From Prosthecobacter gellanilyticus (GTDB taxonomy: Bacteria; Verrucomicrobiota; Verrucomicrobiia; Verrucomicrobiales; Verrucomicrobiaceae): a DNA stretch of 64,000 nt. The stretch is from assembly GCF_007992435.1 (NCBI RefSeq), contig NZ_BKAG01000031.1, forward strand, positions 20,004 to 84,003, read 5' to 3'. The notes beneath the pieces are model-generated. The model was given only the letters and a program-made list of their open reading frames with translations, made no database searches and was not told the DNA's origin. This document shows positions 39,751-47,525 of this stretch, one piece after another. How positions within the stretch are numbered: position 1 is the first letter of the stretch; each line of letters begins with the position of its first letter. The translations under genes were made by a program, and so were the position numbers.

Positions 39751-42450
39751 ATGAAATCAGAAAACCTCACCGCCTGGGCGCTGAATGAACTCAGTGCCGA
39801 TGAGCAGGCGAAGCTCGAGGCCGAGCTCCAGGCTGATCCTGCCGCGCAGGAGGCCGCCAAGTCTAACAAGGAGTTTTGTGGGTTCCTCAGCCGTGAGCTG
39901 CGGGATGACTCCATGGCCCTCACGCCAGAGCAGCGCGCGCTTTTGATCAAGGCACCGGCTCCCAAAGTGTTGAGTGCCGCCTCAGCGTTCGAACCGAGGC
40001 CGCTCCGCTGGTGGCAGCGGCCTGCCATCCCCATGACTGCTGCGGCGGGCATTGTGGTGGGCGGCCTGCTGACGACTCTCTACATGCTGCCGATGATGGA
40101 GAAACGAGCGCAAGACGCTGTGGCGGCCGCGAACAAACAAAGCTCCCGGGAAGTGCGTGTGGCGATGGAGCCGTCAAAGCCCGTCAAGACCGGCAAGGGC
40201 ATCCCGGCCAATGTCGGCCTGCCTCCATCGAGCGTGGCGTCGGCTGACAAGGACAAAAAGATTGAGGCCCTGCTGGCCGCGGCGGGCAAGGCCCGGCTTG
40301 GAAACCTGGGCACCGGTGATGAGGCCCCGCCGCTGCCGATCAGGACGGATCTCGACAAGCAGATCCTTGATCCCAACGGGCCTCATAATCCTCTCCTGGG
40401 GCCGCCTTCCATCGCCCAGCAGATTGCCAGCCTGAATGCGGCCGATGCTCCGGACAATCTTTTGGGTGGCCGCTTTTCGTGGCTGAAGAACGGGCAGACT
40501 GGCGACTTTGACTACAGCGAACTCGATGTGTCCGCCAACCTCACCTATGGCCAGGGCTTCGCCAAATTCCAGGAGGCTGCTGCTATCACGGGTGCGGATG
40601 AACTGGGCTCTGTGTCGGTGGGTAGTGTTGGCAGTCCAGTTCCCGCCTCACCCCCAGTCGCGCTGATCGCTGGCAACGGAAACGTGATGCAGTCTGGAGC
40701 AACTGCCGGCGTTGCGGGTCGGGGCGACACTTCCGTGGGTGCAGTCAATACCTACAGCGGCCGCACCACGACGGTGTCGACCTCGACGCCAGGCCTCGCA
40801 TTGGCGGGCTCGGGTCAATTTCAAACCGTGGGTGGTGTGACCAACAGCGGTGCCGGTTCGATGGTCCTGAACGGAGGCAACACCTACACGGGCGGCAACG
40901 TCGTGGTATCCGGGGGGATGGTCGTTTCAAATCCCGTGCCTGCTGCGGCTGCGGCTGGTTTCGTTAGTTTGGATGGGGATCACTCAGCGCGCCGTCTGGA
41001 GAAGACGGAGGACTACAAGACGATCGTCGAGAACCCGCTCACCAGCGTTGCGCGTGAGCCTCTCTCCACCTTCTCCACGGATGTGGACACCGCCTCGTAT
41101 GCAAATGTCCGCCGTTTCCTGAATCAAAACACCAAGCCGCCACGCGATGCAGTGCGCATTGAAGAACTGATCAACTACTTTCCGAGCAGCGAGCCCGCGC
41201 CTGCGGCCGATGCCAAGCAGCCCTTCGCCGTCATGGTGGAGATGGCCGCCTGCCCCTGGCAGCCTCAGCATCGCCTCACCCGCATCAACCTGAAGGGCCG
41301 TGACATTCCTGTCGGTGACAAGCCCAGCAATCTGGTCTTCCTCGTGGATGTCTCCGGCTCCATGGATCACCCCGAGAAGCTTCCCCTCGTTCAGCGCAGC
41401 CTGCGCATGCTGACCGAGCGCCTCGGTGAAAATGATCACGTGGCCATGGTGACCTATGCTGGTGGCACACGGGTGGTTTTGCCCTCCACGAATGGCGTGA
41501 AGAAGGCGGACATCATCGCCGCCATTGATGAGCTGAAGGCTGGCGGCAGCACGCATGGCAGCGCTGGCATCCAGCTGGCCTATGAGCAGGCCGTGAGCGG
41601 CTTTATCAAGGGCGGCGTGAACCGTGTCATTCTTTGCACGGATGGTGATTTCAATGTCGGCATCAGTGATCCGAAGGAGCTCGAAGGCTTCATCACAAAG
41701 AAGGCCCGCAGCGGCGTCTTCCTCAGCGTGCTAGGCTTTGGCACGGGCAATCTGAAGGACCGCACCATGCAGACCCTGGCGGACAAAGGAAATGGCAACC
41801 ACGCCTACATCGATAGTGTCAGCGAAGCGCGTAAAGTTCTCGTGGAGCAGATGCAGGGCACGCTGGTGACCATCGCCAAAGACGTGAAGATCCAGGTCGA
41901 GTTTAATCCCGCCGTCGTGCGTGAATATCGCCTCATCGGTTATGAGAAGCGCCTGCTGGCCAAGGAAGACTTCAACGATGACACGAAGGATGCGGGTGAG
42001 ATCGGTGCCGGTCACAGCGTCACGGCCCTGTATGAGCTCGTGCCTGCGAACCTGCCTCCAGGCACCGCCCCGGCTCCGTTGGTCGACAAGCTCAAATACC
42101 AGACGGACTCCGTGCAGCTCGCCGCGCCAGCTCCGGTCAAAACACTCAACCCGGCCTCTAATGAAGCCCTGACCGTGAAGCTGCGCTACAAGGAGCCTGA
42201 AGGCACCACCAGCAAGCTCATCGAGGTGCCGGTGAATGATGACGCGCGTGCTTTGGAGAAGGCCAGCGCTGAGTTCAAGTTCACCGCTGCGGTGGCGGGG
42301 TTCGGAATGCTGATGCGTGAGTCCAGCTACACGGGCGCGTTGACCTGGGACATCGTTCGCACCCTCGCTCGTGAAGGGAAGGGGAGTGATGCGCTGGGCT
42401 ATCGCGGTGAGTTCCTCCAGCTCATCGAGAAAGCAGCTTCCGGAAAGTAA
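39751..42450 (+). CDS. Chimeric anti-sigma-like / PATR-repeat / von Willebrand A (YfbK-like) membrane protein
   Basis: The 899-residue protein starts with a short helical module, LTAWALNELSADEQAKLEAELQ, of the kind seen in anti-sigma factors. One transmembrane segment follows near residues 92-112. Residues about 325-400 contain two autotransporter-like beta repeats (NTYSGRTTTV and NGGNTYTGGNVVVSGG), a pattern of passenger-associated (PATR) repeats. After this come a vWF_N-like region (VAREPLSTFSTDVDTASYANVRRFL), a VWA domain with MIDAS DVSGS at about 532-536 and TDGD at about 630, and a C-terminal DUF3520-like region. YfbK-type proteins have the last three parts. The sigma gene 27 bp upstream suggests it regulates that factor. 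The repeat insert is unusual. Confidence 0.85.
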   Translation: MKSENLTAWALNELSADEQAKLEAELQADPAAQEAAKSNKEFCGFLSRELRDDSMALTPEQRALLIKAPAPKVLSAASAFEPRPLRWWQRPAIPMTAAAGIVVGGLLTTLYMLPMMEKRAQDAVAAANKQSSREVRVAMEPSKPVKTGKGIPANVGLPPSSVASADKDKKIEALLAAAGKARLGNLGTGDEAPPLPIRTDLDKQILDPNGPHNPLLGPPSIAQQIASLNAADAPDNLLGGRFSWLKNGQTGDFDYSELDVSANLTYGQGFAKFQEAAAITGADELGSVSVGSVGSPVPASPPVALIAGNGNVMQSGATAGVAGRGDTSVGAVNTYSGRTTTVSTSTPGLALAGSGQFQTVGGVTNSGAGSMVLNGGNTYTGGNVVVSGGMVVSNPVPAAAAAGFVSLDGDHSARRLEKTEDYKTIVENPLTSVAREPLSTFSTDVDTASYANVRRFLNQNTKPPRDAVRIEELINYFPSSEPAPAADAKQPFAVMVEMAACPWQPQHRLTRINLKGRDIPVGDKPSNLVFLVDVSGSMDHPEKLPLVQRSLRMLTERLGENDHVAMVTYAGGTRVVLPSTNGVKKADIIAAIDELKAGGSTHGSAGIQLAYEQAVSGFIKGGVNRVILCTDGDFNVGISDPKELEGFITKKARSGVFLSVLGFGTGNLKDRTMQTLADKGNGNHAYIDSVSEARKVLVEQMQGTLVTIAKDVKIQVEFNPAVVREYRLIGYEKRLLAKEDFNDDTKDAGEIGAGHSVTALYELVPANLPPGTAPAPLVDKLKYQTDSVQLAAPAPVKTLNPASNEALTVKLRYKEPEGTTSKLIEVPVNDDARALEKASAEFKFTAAVAGFGMLMRESSYTGALTWDIVRTLAREGKGSDALGYRGEFLQLIEKAASGK

Positions 42451-42575
42451 TGTGATGAGATGTGATGCAGTCTGATCTTATCATCATCTGACCACACAAA
42501 GAGCTTCTGCCCTGGGAGAAAACCGTGTGTGATGGCGCGTTTATAGCGCCTCGTCATCACACGCTCTCCCGTTGC

Positions 42576-43874
42576 ATGTCCGCTGAATCACCCACCAAGG
42601 TCCGCCATCAGATTCTCGTCACCGCGACCTTGGTGGCCTTCCTGATGTATCTGGACCGCATCTGTCTGACGCAGATCATCACTTCGGATTCCTTTGAGCG
42701 GGAGTTTTCCTTTTCAAAGCAGGAGGTGGACTGGGTCACAGGTGCCTTCTTCTGGGCCTACGCGCTTTTTCAGGTGCCTGCAGGCTGGCTCAGTGATCGC
42801 TTTGGTGCGCGCATCCTCATCACCATCTACATCGCCGCATGGTCGCTCTTCACCGCGGCCACGGGATTTGCCACCGGCTTCTGGACCCTCCTTTTCGCCA
42901 GATTGCTCTGCGGACTGTCCGAGGCGGGCTACTATCCCGCCAGCAGCAGTCTTGTCACACGGTGGTCGCACATCGCGAACCGCGGCTCTGCGAGCAGTCT
43001 CATCTCCTTGGGTGGCCGGGCGGGCCTCTTCCTGGCGCCCATCCTGACCGTGAAGGTCATCAGCGGTTTGGGCGACTGGCGCTGGGCTGGCTGGGTTTAT
43101 GGCGCGAGCGGTCTCATCGTGGCCCTGATTTTCTGGCGGGTCTTCCGCGAGCATCCGCGTCTGCATCCACGATGCAATGCATCGGAGGTGGCGTTGCTGG
43201 CCGAGGGCCGTGGTGACTTCCTGCCGGCCAAGGATCCGCCACGGCGCTTCCCGCTGGCCGCAGCCATCCGCAGCCGCAGCCTGTGGATGGCCAACGCAGT
43301 GCAGTTTTTTACCAATATTGGTTGGGCCTTCACGGCGCTGACCTTCCCTCGTTACTTGAAAGAGGTGAAGCACTTTGATGATGAGACGAACGGCTGGATC
43401 ACCAGCGGCGCGCTGTTCATCGGCATTGGCGGCATCATCGTGGGCGGCCTGACGACCGATATGATCTCGCGACGGTATGGGAAGCGGTTGGGGCGCATGC
43501 TGCCCATGTCCGTGACGAAGTTCATCGCAGCCGGTCTCTATCTGGTGGCACTCTACATGGATGCGCCCTGGACCATCCTGCTGGCTTTTGGCATGGTCTC
43601 TTTCTTTGGAGACTTCGGCCTGCCCGCCATGTGGACGACCATGCAGGACATCAGCGGCAAGTATCAGGCGCAGCTTTTCGGCTGGGGGAACATGTGGGGA
43701 AATTTTGGCGCGGCCATCATGCCGCTGCTCTTCACCGCCGCTCTCAAAGCCTGGGACACAAACCATGACTATCACGAAGGCGTCTGGCTTTGCGCCGCAG
43801 CCTTTGTGCTCGCCGGACTCTTCGCGCTCGGGGTGAACGCGGAGAAACCCGTCATTGAAGAGGCCAGGCCCTGA
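42576..43874 (+). CDS. MFS transporter (ACS/hexuronate-type)
   Basis: ATG 42576 (MSAESPTKVRHQILVTATLVAFLMYLDRICLT) is chosen; the 17-residue extension upstream is not needed. The 432-residue protein has 12 predicted membrane helices and the MFS signature between helices 2 and 3 (GWLSDRFGAR). YLDRICLT near the start is typical of the anion:cation symporter family that carries hexuronates and sialic-acid-like sugar acids. A role in importing sugar acids released by the island's hydrolases is inference. It lies alone, 126 bp after the VWA gene and 6 bp from the convergent small membrane protein gene. Confidence 0.88.
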   Translation: MSAESPTKVRHQILVTATLVAFLMYLDRICLTQIITSDSFEREFSFSKQEVDWVTGAFFWAYALFQVPAGWLSDRFGARILITIYIAAWSLFTAATGFATGFWTLLFARLLCGLSEAGYYPASSSLVTRWSHIANRGSASSLISLGGRAGLFLAPILTVKVISGLGDWRWAGWVYGASGLIVALIFWRVFREHPRLHPRCNASEVALLAEGRGDFLPAKDPPRRFPLAAAIRSRSLWMANAVQFFTNIGWAFTALTFPRYLKEVKHFDDETNGWITSGALFIGIGGIIVGGLTTDMISRRYGKRLGRMLPMSVTKFIAAGLYLVALYMDAPWTILLAFGMVSFFGDFGLPAMWTTMQDISGKYQAQLFGWGNMWGNFGAAIMPLLFTAALKAWDTNHDYHEGVWLCAAAFVLAGLFALGVNAEKPVIEEARP

Positions 43875-43880
43875 CCGCCG

Positions 43881-44030
43881 TCACTTGCCCAGCAGCATCA
43901 GGATGCCGGCCACCAGAGCCAGGATGGGCACGATGATGCCTGCCGAACCAAGATTGATATGGAAGACGCCAGTCAGGCCCACGAGAACGAGGTAGATGGC
44001 GAGGAGGATGCGGCTGGTGATGGCTTTCAT
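43881..44030 (-). CDS. Small two-helix membrane protein (49 aa)
   Basis: The frame from ATG 44030 encodes MKAITSRILLAIYLVLVGLT...LLGK, 49 residues with two hydrophobic helices (about 7-24 and 30-47) separated by a short HINLGS turn. It is similar in style to small stress-induced membrane proteins; I do not recognise the family. On the minus strand a TGGGG-N5-CCCCA palindrome (44080-44094) and a GTTAGC element 22 bp later lie just upstream, matching the promoters of the next lipoprotein and dodecin genes. It converges with the MFS gene, 6 bp between stops. Confidence 0.7.
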   Translation of the reverse strand: MKAITSRILLAIYLVLVGLTGVFHINLGSAGIIVPILALVAGILMLLGK

Positions 44031-44079
44031 AGGAGAGGTTGAGGCGTGAAAGCTAACGAATCAGCCGTTGTGGCCGATA

Positions 44080-44094
44080 TGGGGTGTTACCCCA
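44080..44094. promoter_or_regulatory. Palindrome TGGGG-N5-CCCCA, site a (small membrane protein promoter)
   Basis: TGGGGTGTTACCCCA is a 6-bp palindrome with 3-base centre, 49 bp upstream of the small membrane protein start at 44030. On the minus strand it is followed after exactly 22 bp by GTTAGC (44052-44057), a -10-like element. Two similar sites with the same 22-bp spacing lie at 44291 and 45203. Confidence 0.6.
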
Positions 44095-44461
44095 CCTGTT
44101 CATCCTGCGTGATTTAAGCTTCTTTCCACGGAGAAGTCGGTTGAGGGACAGGTGGCGGCAAAAAGCCCGTGTCAAAGAGCAGGAGAGGTCTTGGGCAAGC
44201 TGGCGTATACCACAGGTCCAGTCTAACTGGTTATGCTTTGGAGACAGGCCTCATCAGAAGCAGCTGGCAGGCGTCCATCATGCCGATGTTTGGGGTGATT
44301 GCCCCATAGCATCCAAGTTCATTCCCGGTCTATGAGGGACGCATCGGCAGGAGCGGCTTCACTAGGGAGGAAATCGAACACTTCTCTGCGAGTCAGATGA
44401 AATCGCCTGAATAACACGCCTCCTCGGGTTGTCCATTCTCCTGCCATCCACCCAACCTCTA
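44095..44461 (+). promoter_or_regulatory. Intergenic region with palindrome site b (44291-44306)
   Basis: This 367-bp stretch holds no convincing gene. It contains TGGGGTGATTGCCCCA at 44291-44306 and, 22 bp after its end, TCTATG (44329-44334), a -10-like hexamer. Transcription would start near 44342, giving a leader of about 120 bases before the lipoprotein ATG at 44462. The rest shows nothing I can name; an 83-codon open frame starting at 44084 has no signal or family pattern. Confidence 0.55.
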
Positions 44462-45037
44462 ATGAAACACACCCCCGCATTACTCCTTTCCATTTCCGCC
44501 GCCATCGCCATGACCTCCTGTGTCGTGCCCGGTGATGTCGGCTATGGCTCTGGCTACTCATCCACCAGCATCGGCTACCGCCAGTATAACACCCTGCCCA
44601 CGGGTTACTCCGGAGATGCTTACCTCTATGGGGGGCGCTATTACTCGGGTGGGCGCTATGAAAGCGGAACCTTCGCGTATCAAGGCCGCTCCTACAGCAA
44701 CCGGTACTTCCACAACGGACAGTATTACTACGGTGGCGACCATCGACACTACGGCAGCAGCACCACCACCCGTCCGACGGTTCGGCCCACAAGCCATGAT
44801 CGTGACCACGACCATGATAACGGCCGTGGCTGGGACAATAACCGGGATCGTAACGATGGCCGGGGGCACGACAATGACCGTGGTCGTGACGATGATCGCA
44901 GGGGCAGCAGTAACTGGGGCCGTGACAACGACCATGACAATGACTCACGGCACCGCACCACCATCGTGACGCCGGGCTTGCCTACTCGCTCAGTTCCACC
45001 CAGTCCCTTCCGCAGCCCGTTTTCCTCGGGCCGATGA
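44462..45037 (+). CDS. Predicted lipoprotein with Arg/Asp/His-rich tail
   Basis: ATG 44462 gives MKHTPALLLSISAAIAMTSC with a lipobox-like AMTSC, so the mature protein is likely lipid-anchored at the Cys. The 191-residue protein has Tyr/Gly-rich blocks: GGRYYSGGRYESGTFAYQGRSYSNRYFHNGQYYYGGDH. A strongly charged low-complexity tail follows (HDRDHDHDNGRGWDNNRDRN...), possibly metal- or polyanion-binding. Its core is related to the lipoprotein at 45528. The promoter carries palindrome site b. A strong terminator follows at 45098. I recognise no named family. Confidence 0.75.
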   Translation: MKHTPALLLSISAAIAMTSCVVPGDVGYGSGYSSTSIGYRQYNTLPTGYSGDAYLYGGRYYSGGRYESGTFAYQGRSYSNRYFHNGQYYYGGDHRHYGSSTTTRPTVRPTSHDRDHDHDNGRGWDNNRDRNDGRGHDNDRGRDDDRRGSSNWGRDNDHDNDSRHRTTIVTPGLPTRSVPPSPFRSPFSSGR

Positions 45038-45097
45038 ATTGCCTGATGATGCGATGACTGCCTGAGTCCTGACGGCAGCGCATTCGCAGCACTCGAC

Positions 45098-45150
45098 AAG
45101 GGTGGCAGTCGTGCATGTCTCATCATGCGTGACTGCCACCCTTTATTTTT
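45098..45150 (+). terminator. Strong intrinsic terminator after lipoprotein gene
   Basis: A perfect 13-bp stem (45098-45110 with 45131-45143; GGGTGGCAGTC and GACTGCCACCC at its core) contains an inner GCATG/CATGC pair and is followed by TATTTTT. It lies 61 bp after the lipoprotein stop and separates it from the dodecin unit. Confidence 0.88.
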
Positions 45151-45202
45151 AGTCGCGCCTGCCATCGTGGAGTCCGGCGTGCATCTGGCCCTCATGCGAT
45201 TT

Positions 45203-45218
45203 TGGGGTGATCGCCCCA
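45203..45218. promoter_or_regulatory. Palindrome TGGGG-N6-CCCCA, site c (dodecin promoter)
   Basis: TGGGGTGATCGCCCCA differs at a single base from site b. It is followed after 22 bp by GCTATC (45241-45246), at the same distance as the -10-like elements of sites a and b. The dodecin ATG is at 45256. If the start point is about 7 bp after the hexamer, the palindrome is centred near -43, as for class II activators. Confidence 0.65.
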
Positions 45219-45255
45219 TGGCGCAAAAAGGGCAGATAGGGCTATCACCTGATCC

Positions 45256-45486
45256 ATGAAAGACGCCGTCTATAAACTTACCGAACTCACCGGCACTTCC
45301 TCCGTCTCCATGGAGGATGCCGTGACCAAGGCGCTTCAGTGCGCCTATGAATCTGTCAAAACACTGAGCTGGTTCCAGGTGGTGGAGACACGCGGCAGCA
45401 TCAAGGACGGAGCTGTGGACCACTGGCAGGTGACCTTGAAGGTCGGCTTCAAGGTCGATGAAGTTGAGCTTCCCTCTCCGGAATGA
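45256..45486 (+). CDS. Dodecin-family flavin-binding protein
   Basis: The 76-residue protein matches dodecin through its length: AVYKLTELTGTSSVSMEDAVTKALQCAYESVKTLSWFQVVETRGSIKDGAVDHWQVTLKVGFKV, including the Trp (TLSWFQV) that stacks on flavin and the conserved VxxxRGxIxxGxVxxxQVTLKVGF end. Dodecins form dodecameric shells that store riboflavin or FMN. The link to four FAD enzymes in the window is tempting but not shown. It is followed by the lipoprotein gene at 45528 after 41 bp, probably in one message from palindrome site c. Confidence 0.92.
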   Translation: MKDAVYKLTELTGTSSVSMEDAVTKALQCAYESVKTLSWFQVVETRGSIKDGAVDHWQVTLKVGFKVDEVELPSPE

Positions 45487-45527
45487 TCATGCGTATATCT
45501 TGGTCCATACTCCAAAACCCCAAACTC

Positions 45528-45917
45528 ATGAAACCTATTCTCGCTGCGCTGTTGTCGCTCGTTGCAGTGGTCGGCATGACCTCCTGCGCGCAATCCGTGA
45601 ACCTGGCCGATCATGGCCACGTTTCCACCTTCACTGTCCCTCACCGGGCATCACCTGACGGCACGGGCCAGAGCCGGATCTCACCGTATGTCGGACTTGA
45701 GCACCCGGCTGGCACCATCGGGGGCACCTACCATCACAATGGCCGGGAGCTCGCGGGCGGTCGCTATGAGACAGGGCAATTCGAGTACAAGGGCCGCCCT
45801 TATTTCAGCCGCTACCATCACAACGGCCAGTACTACTATGGCGGTTACTTCCGCGAGCATGAGAAGCCTCGGAAACCCGCGTATCAGACGGTCAGTGCTG
45901 ATGGCCATTTGCGCTGA
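45528..45917 (+). CDS. Predicted lipoprotein, paralog of the 44462 product
   Basis: ATG 45528 gives MKPILAALLSLVAVVGMTSC with a GMTSC lipobox-like end; the 15-residue upstream extension overlaps the dodecin stop and is rejected. The 129-residue protein contains GGTYHHNGRELAGGRYETGQFEYKGRPYFSRYHHNGQYYYGGYF, closely matching the GGRYESGTFAYQGRSYSNRYFHNGQYYYGG block of the upstream lipoprotein, but it lacks that protein's charged tail. Function unknown. It is likely co-transcribed with dodecin. Confidence 0.75.
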   Translation: MKPILAALLSLVAVVGMTSCAQSVNLADHGHVSTFTVPHRASPDGTGQSRISPYVGLEHPAGTIGGTYHHNGRELAGGRYETGQFEYKGRPYFSRYHHNGQYYYGGYFREHEKPRKPAYQTVSADGHLR

Positions 45918-46003
45918 ATGATTTCGAAAGACGGCTGATTTTCCAGGCCATGAGGAATCCGCCATCTTGTGAAAGGCAGGGCGGCAGCATCGTATGTTCT
46001 CAC

Positions 46004-47404
46004 ATGCGTTTGCTCGCCGCCCTTCTTATGCTCACGCTGCCCGCCCTGGCGGCAGAGCGGCCTAACATCATCTTTGTTCTCTGTGACAATCTCGGAAACG
46101 GTGACGTGCACTGCTTCAATCCGGAGACCAGGCACCGCACGCCAAACCTGGACGGCATGGCGGCGGAGGGCACACGCTTCACCAGCTACTATTCAGCCAG
46201 CGGTGTGTGCACACCCAGCCGCGCAGCCTTGATGACGGGCTGCTATCCGAGGCGCATCGACATGCATGTCAGCGCCACCGGTGGCGGAGTGCTACAGCCC
46301 GTGGCTGCCAAGGGATTGAATCCAAGTGAAACAACACTGGCCGAGGTGCTGAAGCCATCCGGCTATCACACCATGATCATTGGCAAATGGCACCTCGGTG
46401 ACCAGCCCGAGTTTCTACCCACGCGCCAGGGTTTTGATTCCTACTTCGGCATCCCTTACAGCGATGACATGACGAAGGACAAGAGGCCGGATTCGTGGCC
46501 CGAGCTGCCCCTGATGCGGGACGAAAAGGTCATCGAGGCACCTGTGGATCGCGACCTGCTCACCAGGCGCTATACCGAGGAAGCCATTCGCTACATCGAG
46601 GCGAATCGCGAGCACCCCTTCTTCCTCTACCTGCCGCACGCCATGCCCGGCAGCACCAAGGATCCGTATGCCAGCCCCGCCTTCAAGGACAAGTCCGCCA
46701 ATGGTCACTGGGGAGACAGCGTGGAGGAGCTCGACTGGTCCATGGGCGAGATCCTCGCTGCTTTGAAACGATTGAACCTCGACGACAGGACCCTCGTCAT
46801 CTGGACCTCCGACAACGGTGCGCCCCGTCGCGATCCACCCCAGGGCACCAATGCTCCCTATCAAGGGTGGGGCTACAACACCAGCGAGGGCTCCATGCGC
46901 ATGCCCATGATCGCCCGCTGGCCGGGAAAGGTGCCCGCCGGGAAGGAATGCCGCGAACTCTGCTCCATGCTGGACATCCTGCCGACGCTGGCCGCGCTCA
47001 CAGGCTCCCCTCTGCCCAAGCAGACGATCGATGGCCATGACATCCGCCCTCTCCTCTTCGGCACTCCTGATGCCAAGTCACCCACGGATGAGCGTGGTTT
47101 CTTCTACTACCAGATCCACCAGCTCCAGGCCGTGCGCAGCGGTCCATGGAAGCTCTATCTCCCCCTTGAAAAGAAGCGCGCCGAGTTGGTGAACAAGCGT
47201 GCCGCCACACCTCTCCGCCTCTTCAATGTCCGTGACGACATCGGCGAGACCCAGGAAGTCTCCGCCGGGAATCCCGAGGTGGTGGCCCGTCTTATGAAAC
47301 TCGCCGAGGCCGCCCGCGCCGAACTCGGAGATGAGGAAAAAACAGGCTCCGGCCAGCGCACCGCCGGTCTCGTCCAGACCCCGACCGCCAGAAAACTGGA
47401 GTAG
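46004..47404 (+). CDS. Secreted sulfatase, copy 2
   Basis: ATG 46004 gives MRLLAALLMLTLPALAAERP as signal peptide, 466 residues. The core is NIIFVLCDNLGNGDVHCFNP, CTPSR at residues 69-73 (formylglycine site), GKWHLGDQPEFLPTRQGFDSYFG, and WTSDNGAPRRDPPQ. In the first metal-binding motif the usual Asp-Asp is Asp-Asn (CDN), a variation that might alter calcium binding. It likely removes sulfate from a glycan. It stands alone, 86 bp after the lipoprotein stop and 121 bp before the ABC-F gene. Confidence 0.9.
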   Translation: MRLLAALLMLTLPALAAERPNIIFVLCDNLGNGDVHCFNPETRHRTPNLDGMAAEGTRFTSYYSASGVCTPSRAALMTGCYPRRIDMHVSATGGGVLQPVAAKGLNPSETTLAEVLKPSGYHTMIIGKWHLGDQPEFLPTRQGFDSYFGIPYSDDMTKDKRPDSWPELPLMRDEKVIEAPVDRDLLTRRYTEEAIRYIEANREHPFFLYLPHAMPGSTKDPYASPAFKDKSANGHWGDSVEELDWSMGEILAALKRLNLDDRTLVIWTSDNGAPRRDPPQGTNAPYQGWGYNTSEGSMRMPMIARWPGKVPAGKECRELCSMLDILPTLAALTGSPLPKQTIDGHDIRPLLFGTPDAKSPTDERGFFYYQIHQLQAVRSGPWKLYLPLEKKRAELVNKRAATPLRLFNVRDDIGETQEVSAGNPEVVARLMKLAEAARAELGDEEKTGSGQRTAGLVQTPTARKLE

Positions 47405-47525
47405 AAGGCGCGAAAACCTCCGCGCGGACCTTGGCAAACCCCTCCGCAGCGTCCAAAGAAGCCACCCCCGGTTCCGGCCCCTGATGGCTGCCCCCCCTGA
47501 CCTCCTGCTTTCCTGACCCTCCCCC

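Noticed and set aside
42481..42510. ATCATCTGACCA before the MFS gene as a sixth operator
   Set aside because: Only one half (TGACCA) is present; the paired TGGTCA at 7-bp spacing is absent.
42714..43775. 353-codon minus-strand frame
   Set aside because: Antisense to the MFS transporter.
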